Notes: generated from the sequence alone by a model not told the origin. 64,000 nt of DNA from Clostridium gelidum (GCF_019977655.1 NZ_AP024849.1:4001001-4065000); one strand, 5' to 3'; positions 7,289-16,946 are shown, numbered from the stretch's first letter. A program made the numbers and translations.

Positions 7289-8578
7289 ATGTCAAATAAA
7301 CCAACTAAATTTACCACGAAATTGATTTTTCCGAAATGTAGAAACACCGATTACTCCGCCACAATCCTATTATGTAAAGATATACCAACCTTTATAGAGA
7401 CCAATAAAGAGATAAAATATAACCAACTAGAATTGAATGATAAAAACTTCAATACTTATTATCATAAATTTCTATTTATTGCAAATAAAGCTTTGCAATT
7501 TAAGGGTACAAAACTTACATACAATGATGAAGCAATTGTTCCTGAATTTTTACATAAAATATTTATTAGTCTACACGAAAATAATGCAGATGAAAAATCC
7601 AATAAAGAAGTGATTAAAACTACTGAAATCCAAAATTCATTAGAGATAAAAAATGAAAAAATACTAAAACAAAATGAAATTTTTTCTATTGAAAAAGAGT
7701 CCTCCTCCGAAAGTTCTATAGATAAACTCATGGATGAAATCACAAAGACTAAAACAACAGAGGAGAGGAAACGAAATATACCTAAAGTGACTTTTGTTGA
7801 TATTGGTGGGATAGATAATGTTCTACAAGAAATTAGAGAAAGCGTTGAATTGCCTCTAAAAGCACCTCAAATTTTTAAACATTTAGGTATAAAGCCACAT
7901 AAAGGTATTTTATTATACGGAGAGCCTGGTTGCGGTAAGACACTCATAGCAAAAGCAATTGCAAATGAAACCAATGCTCATTTTATTTCAATTAAAGCTT
8001 CTGAGTTAATGAGTATGTGGCATGGACTATCTGAATCGAATTTAAGAAAAATTTTTGAAGAAGCTAAGGAAAGACAGCCGAGTGTAATTTATTTTGATGA
8101 AATAGATTCTGTAGGTAGAAAAAGAACTGGTGACGAGAGAGAAAGATTTGACGCTAAATTCTTAACACAGCTTTTATCATTAATGGATGGAGTAGAAGAT
8201 TACGGGGATATATGTGTAATTGGCTCTACAAATAGGATTGATATTCTAGATGAAGCGTTGCTTAGATCTGGACGTTTCGATTTAAAAATTGAAATTGAGA
8301 AACCCGATCAAAAGGGATGTTTAGATATTTTAAATAAAGTAATTAGAGAAATGCCTATCGATAAAACTTTTGATAGAGAAACTTTTTCGTATAAACTGGT
8401 AGGATTATCTGGAGCAGATATTACATTTATAGCAACTGAAGCAGGTTATAATTGTATGAGAAGAAATATTGATTTAGAAAATATCCTTAAAGGAATTAGT
8501 TGTAAAATCAATCTTAATAAACTAAATATTACAGTTGAAGATTTTAATAAAGCTTTAGAAAAAGTTAGTATTATTTAA
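7289..8578 (+). CDS. Cdc48/FtsH-type AAA+ ATPase, single ATPase domain
   Basis: A 429-residue protein with ribosome site GGAGGT. Residues 1-150 are a unique N-terminal region with no recognised domain and a charged linker. Residues about 170-400 form one classical AAA domain: FVDIGGIDNVLQEIRE entry, Walker A GEPGCGKT (about 211-218), pore loop with MWHG, Walker B VIYFDEID (about 266-273), and the second region of homology ending with arginine fingers in LLRSGRFD (about 325-332). No protease or second AAA domain is present, so it should be an unfoldase or remodelling ring with substrate choice set by the N-terminal region. It stands alone on the plus strand inside the accessory element. It could be a defence or element-maintenance ATPase, but no partner enzyme is adjacent. 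Confidence 0.75.
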   Translation: MSNKPTKFTTKLIFPKCRNTDYSATILLCKDIPTFIETNKEIKYNQLELNDKNFNTYYHKFLFIANKALQFKGTKLTYNDEAIVPEFLHKIFISLHENNADEKSNKEVIKTTEIQNSLEIKNEKILKQNEIFSIEKESSSESSIDKLMDEITKTKTTEERKRNIPKVTFVDIGGIDNVLQEIRESVELPLKAPQIFKHLGIKPHKGILLYGEPGCGKTLIAKAIANETNAHFISIKASELMSMWHGLSESNLRKIFEEAKERQPSVIYFDEIDSVGRKRTGDERERFDAKFLTQLLSLMDGVEDYGDICVIGSTNRIDILDEALLRSGRFDLKIEIEKPDQKGCLDILNKVIREMPIDKTFDRETFSYKLVGLSGADITFIATEAGYNCMRRNIDLENILKGISCKINLNKLNITVEDFNKALEKVSII

Positions 8579-8704
8579 TTTGATATAATATTTGTAAAGT
8601 AGTTAAATATATTATCATTTACTCTTTTTACAATTTTCAACACACAAGAACAGCTTACATTCCTAAGTAAGTCGTTCTTGTTTATTTGATATAATATTTA
8701 TAAA
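8579..8704. repeat. Direct repeat flanking a hairpin downstream of the AAA gene
   Basis: TTTGATATAATATTTGTAAA (8579-8598) recurs with one mismatch at 8685-8704. Between them sits a hairpin with outer arms ACAAGAAC (8644-8651) and GTTCTTGT (8674-8681), followed by a T-rich stretch, which should end the AAA transcript. Each direct repeat contains TATAAT, so the pair may reflect a small local duplication. Confidence 0.55.
8644..8684 (+). terminator. Terminator-like hairpin after the AAA gene
   Basis: A stem ACAAGAAC/GTTCTTGT with an inner CTTAC/GTAAG stem, then TTTATTT. It lies 66 bases after the AAA stop codon. Confidence 0.55.
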
Positions 8705-9136
8705 ACGCCTCAACCGATATTATTATATTTATTAAGTTAACTTCGCTTAGTGTGTATATAGCCCTCTTAACTGCCTCACAGTTACAACTAAATAAATATA
8801 AAGCAAATATCAGCATTCACAATGCAAGCCATTAAAAGGCAATATGATGGCAAATTGGCTACACACCAATTGCATCTTCAGATTTTCTTTCAATAATCGT
8901 AACTTTTAACTATTTGCCCATATTTTTATTAATTGAAATAACATTATTAATATGTATATTAATATTATGCTTTCTACAACTAATTTTCCTAATATTAATC
9001 CTACCATGTTCTCACCTCGCTATTTTGAGTATAGACACATTAAGGTAGTTTTAATCTAATACATACAAAAATTTTATAAACTAATTTAACTCAAGTAGCT
9101 CAATTGAGTTTGAACTACTATTTCTTCTCTTCCCTA
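8705..9136. other. Spacer between AAA gene and UvrD-like helicase gene
   Basis: A 430-base gap holding one small hydrophobic frame (8906-9007, listed). The stretch below it (8720-8890) has several short self-complementary pieces but no recognised RNA family. It could be the structured tail of the small-peptide transcript. Confidence 0.4.
8906..9007 (-). CDS. Small single-pass membrane peptide, possible type I toxin
   Basis: An ATG at 9007 with ribosome site GAGGTGA eight bases ahead opens a 33-residue frame: MVGLILGKLVVESII, a continuous hydrophobic helix, and the end KIWANS. Length, single helix and position in a long spacer of a mobile element fit the holin-like or Fst-like membrane toxins of type I toxin-antitoxin loci. 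The antitoxin RNA, if any, cannot be recognised by eye, and the homology is not established. Confidence 0.4.
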   Translation of the reverse strand: MVGLILGKLVVESIILIYILIMLFQLIKIWANS

Positions 9137-11683
9137 CTAAATCAACTTCTTTTTTATTTCTTCGACGAATATAGATGGCATATTCCCATTATCTAGTGGA
9201 CACGTTATAAACGCTTTTTTCTTTGCCCTAGTAAGTGCTACATACATCAATCGACGCTCTTCTTCTATTGTTGTTGGAGGTTCAGCTTTTTCTTGACATA
9301 AAGTCATATTTATACTTTCCTCTGGTATAGCTCTTTGAGAAGGAAATGAATTTTCACTACAACCTACTATAAATACATTTTCAAAAGCTAGTCCCTTGCT
9401 TTTGTGGATGGTTAAGAAATAAACTCCATTAAAATTTCCATTATCATATAACTTCTTTTTATTTTCATTTTCCTTTTTCTTAGAATTATCTTTATTTACC
9501 TGCTCATACTCATTAACTATTTCATTAAAACTAAAGTAAGCTAAAGCATCTGTTTCTATATTTGTCCACTTCTCAGCATTGGGTTTTTCTTTACTAAATT
9601 TCATCAATATTGAAATAAGTTCAATAGTCTTTACTAATTTACCTTTGCATATTTCACTTACAATTTCTATATAACTGTTTATACATTGTTCTTCTTTTTC
9701 TGAAAGTTTAAATTTCAATTGATTACTACTAATAAATGTTACTAATTGATCAATATCATATAATTTACCATTTTTATTTTCATAATATTGCCTTTTTATA
9801 TCTTCATTTTTTAAGGCTTCAGACTTTATAAAAGTTTTTTCAGCTACAGAGAACATAAATTTATTCCAATCTTCTTCAAATTGTTTTGATTTAATTAATT
9901 CATATATATTTTGAAAATATGTTTTAAAAGGATAAGTATTTGCTAAAGAAGTATCTACATCTTTCTCAATAATATATGGAATTTTTCTTTCTTCAAACTC
10001 TTTTACTAAGTCTACAACTTGATGAGTTGAACGAAATAAAATTACGCTCTGCGTAAAATTCGGATAATCATCTAGACTTTTTAAATTAGCATTGTCCTCA
10101 ACTAGTTCTTTTTCTTCATCACTTAACCCTTTAGGTTTAAATGGTTTATTCTTTCCAATGTCATTTACTATTCTACTAATAGTAGTCTTTACTTCATCCC
10201 GCTTACTCCCTACTGGATTAACAACTACACTTACCTCTTCGCTTTTATTAAAAGAATCCATTTCAAATGAATATGTAGGCTTATTATTTCTATAATTATG
10301 TGTGATTAAATTATTTGCCTTTACAACTATATCTTGAACTGATCTATAATTTTTAAGCAAATTGATTGTATCTAACTTCCCTTCATATATAGAATCAAAA
10401 TTTTGAATATAGCTTGAGTCAGAACCCCTAAACATATAAATCGCCTGATTAGCATCACCTACAATAATTAGCTTTGTATTAGAAAATTTATGTGTAGGAA
10501 TAAATTTTTTAATAATATCTATTTGCATTCCATTAGTGTCTTGAAATTCGTCAATAAATATATAATCAAATTTATGCTCTAAATAGCTACTAATTAAATC
10601 TTCTTTTTCTCCTATATAATTAGTTATCTTATACATGTTTAATATTTGGTCAGTAAGTAAACATATTTTACCGCTACGTCTATTTTCATCGAATTCACAA
10701 AGCATTTTATAAAATCTTTCACTTAAACTTACTTCTGTTTCAGTATTATATTTTTTGCTTTTATCTATTTCATAATGATTTTTAATAATCTCTCGAATCT
10801 TTTCATTGGAATATCCCATACTTGACCAATATTCTAACTTACTCTTTATACTTCCTTCTAAATTCTGAAAGCTATAAAGAGTATACTTTATCATCAAATT
10901 CTTCAAACAAGTATTATATCTAGAATTACTATTTTCTTCATCATATTTTCCCAAAATAAGATATGGTTTTAAAAAATCAAACTGCTCTAACTCTAGCATT
11001 TCCTTAGTAATAGTTTGAAAAATACTATTAAACGTACCTATAACCATCTTATTACAACTTCTATCTGAAATATCGTCTATCCTATCTCTCATTTCATTAG
11101 CAGCTTTTCTAGTAAAAGTTATCATACATATTCTTTCCGGAGAAACTTTCTCTACTTTAGTTAAATAAACAGCTTTACTACAAATTGTTTCTGTCTTGCC
11201 ACTTCCTGCACCTGCAATAATTCTCAGATGATTACCTTTATGCTTAATTGCGGAACGCTGTTCATCATTAAAAGGATTTCCCTTTTTTCTTTCTAACCTT
11301 TTGATTATTATATCTTCATATTTATCATTCTCATCATATTCTTCACGGTCAGAATCACTAGGTAAGATAAATTTATTTGATTTTTCTTCAATTTTTTTTA
11401 TCTTTTCCTCTTCTTTACGCCTTTCTTCATCTTCCTTTAGTTTTATTTTTAATAATATCTCATTAAGTTTCGCGTCCTTTTCATATAGCAGTTTTTCAAT
11501 TCCCTTAATAGTTGTATCATTTTTCTCCAAAATTTTTTTTAGCTTCACAATTTCATTATTCTTATCTTCATTTTTATTGTGTAGACTTCTAATTTGTTTT
11601 TCTAAATCTTTTACAACTAATTCCCCGTCCTTTAATTCATCAATTAGTTTTTGTTTACCTGTTATTAAATTAAATATCCCCAT
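9137..11683 (-). CDS. UvrD/Rep-like superfamily 1A helicase with N-terminal coiled coil
   Basis: An 848-residue protein with ribosome site AGGAG. Residues about 10-105 are a Lys/Glu-rich coiled coil not found in housekeeping UvrD or PcrA. Helicase motifs follow in order: Q region (NPFNDEQRSAI), Walker A GAGSGKT (about 157-163), motif Ia TFTRKAA, motif II DEFQDT, motif III VGDANQAIYMFRGS, motif IV NYRS, motif V TIHKSKGLAFENVFIV and motif VI EERRLMYVALTRAKK. All key residues are present, so it should be an ATP-driven 3'-5' DNA translocase or helicase. It lies downstream of the integrase but behind a terminator, so it is probably transcribed separately. The role could be element replication or anti-phage defence. 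A second SF1 helicase at 12,911 is a different, more PcrA-like gene. Confidence 0.8.
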   Translation of the reverse strand: MGIFNLITGKQKLIDELKDGELVVKDLEKQIRSLHNKNEDKNNEIVKLKKILEKNDTTIKGIEKLLYEKDAKLNEILLKIKLKEDEERRKEEEKIKKIEEKSNKFILPSDSDREEYDENDKYEDIIIKRLERKKGNPFNDEQRSAIKHKGNHLRIIAGAGSGKTETICSKAVYLTKVEKVSPERICMITFTRKAANEMRDRIDDISDRSCNKMVIGTFNSIFQTITKEMLELEQFDFLKPYLILGKYDEENSNSRYNTCLKNLMIKYTLYSFQNLEGSIKSKLEYWSSMGYSNEKIREIIKNHYEIDKSKKYNTETEVSLSERFYKMLCEFDENRRSGKICLLTDQILNMYKITNYIGEKEDLISSYLEHKFDYIFIDEFQDTNGMQIDIIKKFIPTHKFSNTKLIIVGDANQAIYMFRGSDSSYIQNFDSIYEGKLDTINLLKNYRSVQDIVVKANNLITHNYRNNKPTYSFEMDSFNKSEEVSVVVNPVGSKRDEVKTTISRIVNDIGKNKPFKPKGLSDEEKELVEDNANLKSLDDYPNFTQSVILFRSTHQVVDLVKEFEERKIPYIIEKDVDTSLANTYPFKTYFQNIYELIKSKQFEEDWNKFMFSVAEKTFIKSEALKNEDIKRQYYENKNGKLYDIDQLVTFISSNQLKFKLSEKEEQCINSYIEIVSEICKGKLVKTIELISILMKFSKEKPNAEKWTNIETDALAYFSFNEIVNEYEQVNKDNSKKKENENKKKLYDNGNFNGVYFLTIHKSKGLAFENVFIVGCSENSFPSQRAIPEESINMTLCQEKAEPPTTIEEERRLMYVALTRAKKKAFITCPLDNGNMPSIFVEEIKKKLI

Positions 11684-11784
11684 CTATTAACTCCTAATCT
11701 TTAAGTTTAGTTCAACTTATTTTAACATAAAATCAAATATTTCACTAAGATTTATAATGTTGTGATACAAAAACTATATAGAAC

Positions 11785-11820
11785 AAAAAAGGACACATAC
11801 TGCTCTGTATATGCCCTTTA
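11785..11820 (-). terminator. Terminator of the integrase gene
   Basis: Minus strand: a stem of AAAGGGCATATAC and GTATGTGTCCTTT (imperfect) around AGAGCA, ending in six T, directly below the integrase stop codon. Confidence 0.75.
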
Positions 11821-11838
11821 TAATATATATTAATTTTA

Positions 11839-12813
11839 CTATTTCTTTCTAATTTTCATTTTTTCATCTTTTTTATTCTTATTTAAAACATCCAATGGAT
11901 TATATTGTAATAAATCATCTTTAAAATCTATCGGCAATAAGTTTACATACCTTTCAGTGGTTTTTATATTACTGTGGTTGAGGAGCAATTTCAGTCTATA
12001 AATATCCCCACCATTTCTGATAAACATAGTCGCAAATGTGTTTCTGAATGTATTTATTCCTCTCATTTTTACCTTACAGTGTTTGAAATAGTTCACAAAA
12101 TTTTGATGTAAAGTATCATAACTCATTTTAGTCCCATCTAATTTAGGAAATAATATATCACCGTCTTTCAAATTCATTGTCTCAATATAATCTTTCAGTA
12201 TTAGTTTTAGAGATTTTGACAACGGTATATTCGCCTGTCTTTTTGTTTTCATATGTGCAAATAATATCATTTCTTCTTCAAAATTAATATCTTTTACTTT
12301 TATATTTAATAATGTTTCACTTCTGCATCCTGCACCGACTAAGAATGATACTGTTGCAAATGACCTATAGTCCCCCACAACACAAGTATCTAAATCTGGT
12401 TTTTTTAAAAGCTTTTTAAGTTCATCCTCAGTATATATTTCTTTTTTCTCTAAAACAACGGTTGGAATCTTAATTTCATATTCTTTTAAATACTCTCTTG
12501 TAAAGCAATAAGTAAGAAATGCTTTTAATTTAATTACAAATGTTTGATAGGTATTTCCCTTATACCCATAATCAATCATAGAATTAATCCATCCCTCTAC
12601 CTTTTTTTGAGTGATAATATTAATTTCATCTTCTGCTGATACATGCTTTAATAATTCATACTTATAAAATCTTTGCTTACTAACTAAAGTCGCCTGTCTT
12701 AGCCCTATAGACTTACAATAATCCATGTATTCACTATAACATTCCTCTATTATTTCACTTGAATTATTGTTAATTTTCAGTGTTTTCAATCGTAATTTTG
12801 CCATACTAATCAT
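11839..12813 (-). CDS. Tyrosine recombinase/integrase
   Basis: A 324-residue protein. Residues about 15-120 are the SAM-like core-binding domain; residues 130-310 are the catalytic domain. Visible active-site residues are Arg in GAGCRSETLLNIKVKDI, Lys in MKTKRQANIPL, Arg in NTFRNTFATMF, His in LLNHSNIKTTERY, and Tyr in the same motif. The first His of the usual HxxR box is Asn here, a change tolerated in some family members. It is probably the integrase of the accessory element and marks its right end, next to the chromosomal helicase gene. Two close ATG codons exist; the first (12,813) is used here although its ribosome site spacing is short. Confidence 0.8.
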   Translation of the reverse strand: MISMAKLRLKTLKINNNSSEIIEECYSEYMDYCKSIGLRQATLVSKQRFYKYELLKHVSAEDEINIITQKKVEGWINSMIDYGYKGNTYQTFVIKLKAFLTYCFTREYLKEYEIKIPTVVLEKKEIYTEDELKKLLKKPDLDTCVVGDYRSFATVSFLVGAGCRSETLLNIKVKDINFEEEMILFAHMKTKRQANIPLSKSLKLILKDYIETMNLKDGDILFPKLDGTKMSYDTLHQNFVNYFKHCKVKMRGINTFRNTFATMFIRNGGDIYRLKLLLNHSNIKTTERYVNLLPIDFKDDLLQYNPLDVLNKNKKDEKMKIRKK

Positions 12814-12910
12814 TCCATCCTCTATATCAAAAATTAACTATTTACAGGTATGGAACGAACACACTTTCATTTAATTAAATTACCCTTACAAATCCTCTTG
12901 AAACGTCCTA

Positions 12911-14914
12911 CTATATCTTCTCAATTAGACTATTATCAAGCAAAACCTTCAAAGAGAAACTCCTAATAGTATTATCAAAACTTATTGTTATCTTATCATC
13001 CTTCAGTTCTTCAATCTCCCCAATACCATAAGTCTTATGCGCTACCCTATCTCCCTCTTCATAACCAAAAGTCTCCACTGGCATATCATTTAACTTTCCT
13101 TCAACAATAAACCTAGAAACATCCTTAAACTGACCTTTCCTATTCCTTGGAGAAAATAAATAGAGCTCGTCTATTGCTCGCGTTATACCAACATAAAATA
13201 ATCTTCTTTCCTCTTCTATGTTTTCTTTTATACTAGATGCATGAGGTATTGTTTCTTCTACGCAATTAATAACATATACATTTTTAAACTCCATGCCTTT
13301 CACTCCATGTATAGTACTTAATATAACGCCTTCTCTGTTTGTTTTTTTCTTGCTCTCTGCTATAGTTTGTTTTATTTCTTCTATATGTTGCAAAAATTCA
13401 AAAATAGTTTTAAAGCCTTCTGCTGATAATTTAAATTCTTCTATTATATCTTCAAAATCCTCTATACTTTGGTTAAACTTTTGAGCATATCCTTTTAAAT
13501 GATCTATATACCCCAAATCCATAACTATATATGCAATTGCAGATGACAATGAAATCTTATTTAAGTAATTAATATCTTTCCTTAAGTCATCAAGTTTTTT
13601 CTTTTGGAAAGGTGGTGTATCTTGTTTATTCATTAATATAGTAAATGGATTTTCTTCTTGTACATAATTTTTTATATATGCAATGTTACTCTTACTTATA
13701 TATCTAAAAGGTTTATTTATTATTTGCAAAAAACTATTAAAATCAAATTGATTAATTGATAATTTCAAATATGCAATTAAATCTCTACATATAAAATGTT
13801 CAAAGAAATTATATTCCCTATCTAATAATGTAAATGGAATCTTTCTTTTTGTTAAAACGTCTATCATCGTCATAGACTCCATATTTGTTCTATATAATAC
13901 TGCATTGTCTTCATAAGATACCCCTAGTTTTTTGTTTTCCGATATTATATCAGTTAAGCTTTCAGCCTGCATTTTTTCATTATATGGACTAAACCATTTA
14001 ATGATGCCCTCATTCTCTTTGTTCCAGTTTATTTCCTTATTGTTTCTTTTTTTATTAAAGCTTATTACATCCTTTGATTTATCAACTATATTCATTTTGC
14101 TTCTATAATTAATTGATAAGTAATATTTTTTACCGCCCTTATATATCTTATCAAAATCAACCATATACTCTGGCTTTGAACCTCTAAATGAATAAATACA
14201 TTGATCTTCATCGCCTACAGCAAAAAGACTATTATCTTCTCCATCATTTAATAATTTCAAAAAGTCAATTTGCATTTCATCACAATCTTGAAATTCATCT
14301 ACTAATACATATTTAAATAATTTCCTATATGACAAAAGCATGTTTTCATCTTTTTTAAGTAATTCCAATACATCTATAGCTAAATCATCAAAATCTCTTT
14401 TATTATGTTCTTTTTTATACCCCTCATATTTTTCTAAGGCTTCCTCAAATATTTCTTTTGTAAGGGTTGGTTTGAATTCGCTTAAAGAAGCTCTAGAAGT
14501 TTTATATAAAGAAATATTATTTATTGCCTCTTTTATTTTATCTTCATTAACTTCATCAAAATATTTACTTAAAACATTGCTAACTATTTTATGAGCAATA
14601 CCACCTTCTATTATATCTATGCTCTCCCCACATCTCAAAAGTATCTTATAAAATAATCCATGGAATGTCCCAAAGAATGGAGACGTATTTTTATTAAAAG
14701 CATCTTGATATCTCTTTTTCATATTTAGAGCTGCTGCTTTGGTAAAAGTGATTACTATTATATTCCCATTTGGAACTTTTTTATTTTCTACTAAGTGATT
14801 AACTTTATTTATTATAACCGTTGTTTTTCCAGAACCCGGTGCTGCTACTATCAACGCATTTTTTTCTTCTGCCTTAACTGCACTCATCTGGTATTTGTCA
14901 AGATTGTATCCCAC
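12911..14914 (-). CDS. PcrA/UvrD-like ATP-dependent DNA helicase, short form
   Basis: A 667-residue SF1A helicase: Walker A APGSGKT near residue 24, Ia ITFTKAAALNM, II VDEFQDCDE, III VGDEDQCIYSFRGS, IV NYRSK, V STIHGVKGMEFKNVYV, VI EERRLFYVGITRA. The last 50 residues form a small beta domain (GDRVAHKTYGIGEI, then ITISFDN) like the C-terminal RNA-polymerase-binding Tudor domain of PcrA. It is about 60-80 residues shorter than standard PcrA, so it may be a paralogue. It should unwind DNA 3'-5' in repair or in clearing stalled RNA polymerase. It starts at GTG with AAGGA eight bases ahead, and is read as the first chromosomal gene beside the integrated element. Confidence 0.82.
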   Translation of the reverse strand: MGYNLDKYQMSAVKAEEKNALIVAAPGSGKTTVIINKVNHLVENKKVPNGNIIVITFTKAAALNMKKRYQDAFNKNTSPFFGTFHGLFYKILLRCGESIDIIEGGIAHKIVSNVLSKYFDEVNEDKIKEAINNISLYKTSRASLSEFKPTLTKEIFEEALEKYEGYKKEHNKRDFDDLAIDVLELLKKDENMLLSYRKLFKYVLVDEFQDCDEMQIDFLKLLNDGEDNSLFAVGDEDQCIYSFRGSKPEYMVDFDKIYKGGKKYYLSINYRSKMNIVDKSKDVISFNKKRNNKEINWNKENEGIIKWFSPYNEKMQAESLTDIISENKKLGVSYEDNAVLYRTNMESMTMIDVLTKRKIPFTLLDREYNFFEHFICRDLIAYLKLSINQFDFNSFLQIINKPFRYISKSNIAYIKNYVQEENPFTILMNKQDTPPFQKKKLDDLRKDINYLNKISLSSAIAYIVMDLGYIDHLKGYAQKFNQSIEDFEDIIEEFKLSAEGFKTIFEFLQHIEEIKQTIAESKKKTNREGVILSTIHGVKGMEFKNVYVINCVEETIPHASSIKENIEEERRLFYVGITRAIDELYLFSPRNRKGQFKDVSRFIVEGKLNDMPVETFGYEEGDRVAHKTYGIGEIEELKDDKITISFDNTIRSFSLKVLLDNSLIEKI

Positions 14915-15316
14915 TATCTGAATCCTTCTTTCTTTTGACTTATCTTCATTTTTATTATACTAGTTTTTACATTTATTGAATGTAACTTCTTTCTTATTTA
15001 TCTTTAAATTATCTATATCCACCTTAAATTATAACCATAATCACTATTTTTAGAACTATCTTTGCATTCCAAGGATTATTAATAATTTTTAGAACAAATG
15101 CATGCCCCCTTATTTGGGTGGATTTATGCATAAGTATGTTTTCACTATGGGTATTTATTTTAAATTCATATATGTCTAAAATTAAGTTATACGCAACTAT
15201 ATTGTAATCAAAGAATTATAGATGTACAATAGTTTTATATGTTTTTATTTATAATGAAATTATATAACAATTATTAAAGAGAAATTATTTTTCTATTTTA
15301 TTCAAAGGAGATTATT
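14915..15316. other. Divergent spacer between helicase and pncB genes
   Basis: A 402-base gap. It holds the pncB promoter (15,202-15,230), a short palindrome-like region with ATGCAT ends (15,089-15,132) of unknown meaning, and on the minus strand a TATAAT near 14,960 that may serve the helicase gene. No riboswitch was recognised. Confidence 0.45.
15202..15230 (+). promoter_or_regulatory. Promoter of the nicotinate phosphoribosyltransferase gene
   Basis: TTGTAA (15,202-15,207) and TACAAT (15,225-15,230) with a 17-base spacer, 86 bases before the start codon. Confidence 0.55.
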
Positions 15317-16801
15317 ATGAATAATAAATCTAGTTTCAATGTAAAAAATGAAAGAAACTTAACAATGCTAGTTGATTTTTACGAATTAACTATGGGTAAT
15401 GGTTATTTTGATAAAGGACTTCAAAACAAAATAGCTTATTTTGACATGTTCTTCAGAAGAATTCCTGATGAAGGTGGATATTGTATAATGGCTGGTGTTG
15501 AGCAATTAATAGAATATCTACAAGCTCTAAAATTCACTGATAATGATATTACTTATTTAAGAAGTAAAAATACCTTTTCTGAAGAATTTCTTGAATATCT
15601 AAAGAACTTTGAATTCACTTGTGATGTTTGGGCAGTTCCAGAAGGAAATCCAGTATTTCCAAATGAACCACTTGTAACTGTTCGTGGTCCAGTAATTCAA
15701 GCACAATTTATTGAGACAATGATTCTTTTAACTATAAATCATCAAACATTAATTGCAACAAAAGCTAGTAGAATATGTAGAGCTGCTGAAGGACGCCCTG
15801 TAATGGAATTTGGTTCAAGACGTGCTCAAGGATATGACGGTGCCATTTATGGTGCTAGAGCAGCTATCATTGGTGGCTGTAGCTCAACTGCTTGTACTAT
15901 GTCAGATAGAATGTTTAATATTCCTGCTATAGGTACTATGGCTCATAGTTGGGTTCAATTATATGATACTGAATATGATGCCTTTAAATCTTGGGCAGAA
16001 ATCTATCCAAATGACTGTGTACTTCTCATCGATACTTATAACGTTGTGAAATCAGGTATTCCAAATGCAATAAGAGTATTTGATGAAGTTTTAAAGCCAC
16101 TAGGCAAAAGACCTAAGGGTATCAGAATAGATTCTGGTGATATTACTTATTTAACAACTAAATGTAGAGAAATGTTAGATAAAGCTGGATATGAGGATTG
16201 TAAAATAGTTATTTCAAACTCCCTTGACGAACATATTATAAAAGATGTTTTAGAGCAAGGTGCTAGTATCGATTCTTTTGGTGTTGGTGAAAGACTTATA
16301 ACTGCAAGATCTGAACCAGTTTTTGGCGGTGTTTATAAATTAGTTGCATTAGAAAATAATAATGAAATTGTTCCAAAAATTAAAATAAGTGAAAATGAAG
16401 AAAAAATAACTAACCCTGGGTTTAAAAAGATAATAAGAATTTTTGATAAAACTTCCCATAAGGCATTAGCTGATTTGATTGCTTTAAGAGATGAAAATAT
16501 TAATGAAGCTGAACCTTTAGTCTTATTCAATCCAGTTCATACATGGAAGAGAAAAAAAATTAAAAATTATTATACTAAAGACCTTCAAGTACAAATCTTT
16601 AAAAGTGGTGAATGTATATATGAATCTCCTAGTGTTTTAGATATCAAAGAATTTTCAAAAATTGAAGTTGATAAACTATGGTCTGAAGTCCTTAGGTTTG
16701 AAAATCCTCATACTTATTATGTTGATTTATCACAAAATTTATGGTCTTTAAAGCAATCTTTACTTCATAAATTTACAGATTCATATGACGCACAAGATTA
16801 A
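15317..16801 (+). CDS. pncB: Nicotinate phosphoribosyltransferase
   Basis: A 494-residue protein with ribosome site AAAGGAG. It converts nicotinate and PRPP to nicotinate mononucleotide in the cytoplasm, the salvage entry to NAD. The N-terminus (MLVDFYELTMGNGYF) carries the signature of the Gram-positive long-form family. The phosphate and substrate sites are seen in EFGSRRAQGYDGAIYGARAA (about residue 160) and in RIDSGDITYL followed by VISNSLDE and DSFGVGERL. The length fits the family (about 480-490). The gene is alone on the plus strand, and an IS element is inserted just behind it. Confidence 0.93.
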   Translation: MNNKSSFNVKNERNLTMLVDFYELTMGNGYFDKGLQNKIAYFDMFFRRIPDEGGYCIMAGVEQLIEYLQALKFTDNDITYLRSKNTFSEEFLEYLKNFEFTCDVWAVPEGNPVFPNEPLVTVRGPVIQAQFIETMILLTINHQTLIATKASRICRAAEGRPVMEFGSRRAQGYDGAIYGARAAIIGGCSSTACTMSDRMFNIPAIGTMAHSWVQLYDTEYDAFKSWAEIYPNDCVLLIDTYNVVKSGIPNAIRVFDEVLKPLGKRPKGIRIDSGDITYLTTKCREMLDKAGYEDCKIVISNSLDEHIIKDVLEQGASIDSFGVGERLITARSEPVFGGVYKLVALENNNEIVPKIKISENEEKITNPGFKKIIRIFDKTSHKALADLIALRDENINEAEPLVLFNPVHTWKRKKIKNYYTKDLQVQIFKSGECIYESPSVLDIKEFSKIEVDKLWSEVLRFENPHTYYVDLSQNLWSLKQSLLHKFTDSYDAQD

Positions 16802-16897
16802 TTATAACTAAGAATCGAAAAGTGATGCTCCAAAAAGGGAGTGTCGCAAAATGATTGATTTTCGATCAAGAGCGATGCTCCTTTTCGATTTAAAGAA

Positions 16898-16946
16898 AGA
16901 AATCTCCCCAAAATTGAAATATCAAATCAATTTTGGGGAGATTTCT
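16898..16946. terminator. Perfect 20-bp stem hairpin in IS left end
   Basis: Two fully complementary 20-base arms (16,898-16,917 and 16,927-16,946), containing CTCCCC and GGGGAG, around a 9-base loop. It can stop transcripts in both directions, including the transposase message. Confidence 0.75.

Noticed and set aside
11301..11690. Plus-strand Ser/Phe-rich open frame of 129 codons
   Set aside because: It is the reverse of the Lys/Glu-rich coiled coil of the UvrD-like helicase, which produces such frames by composition.
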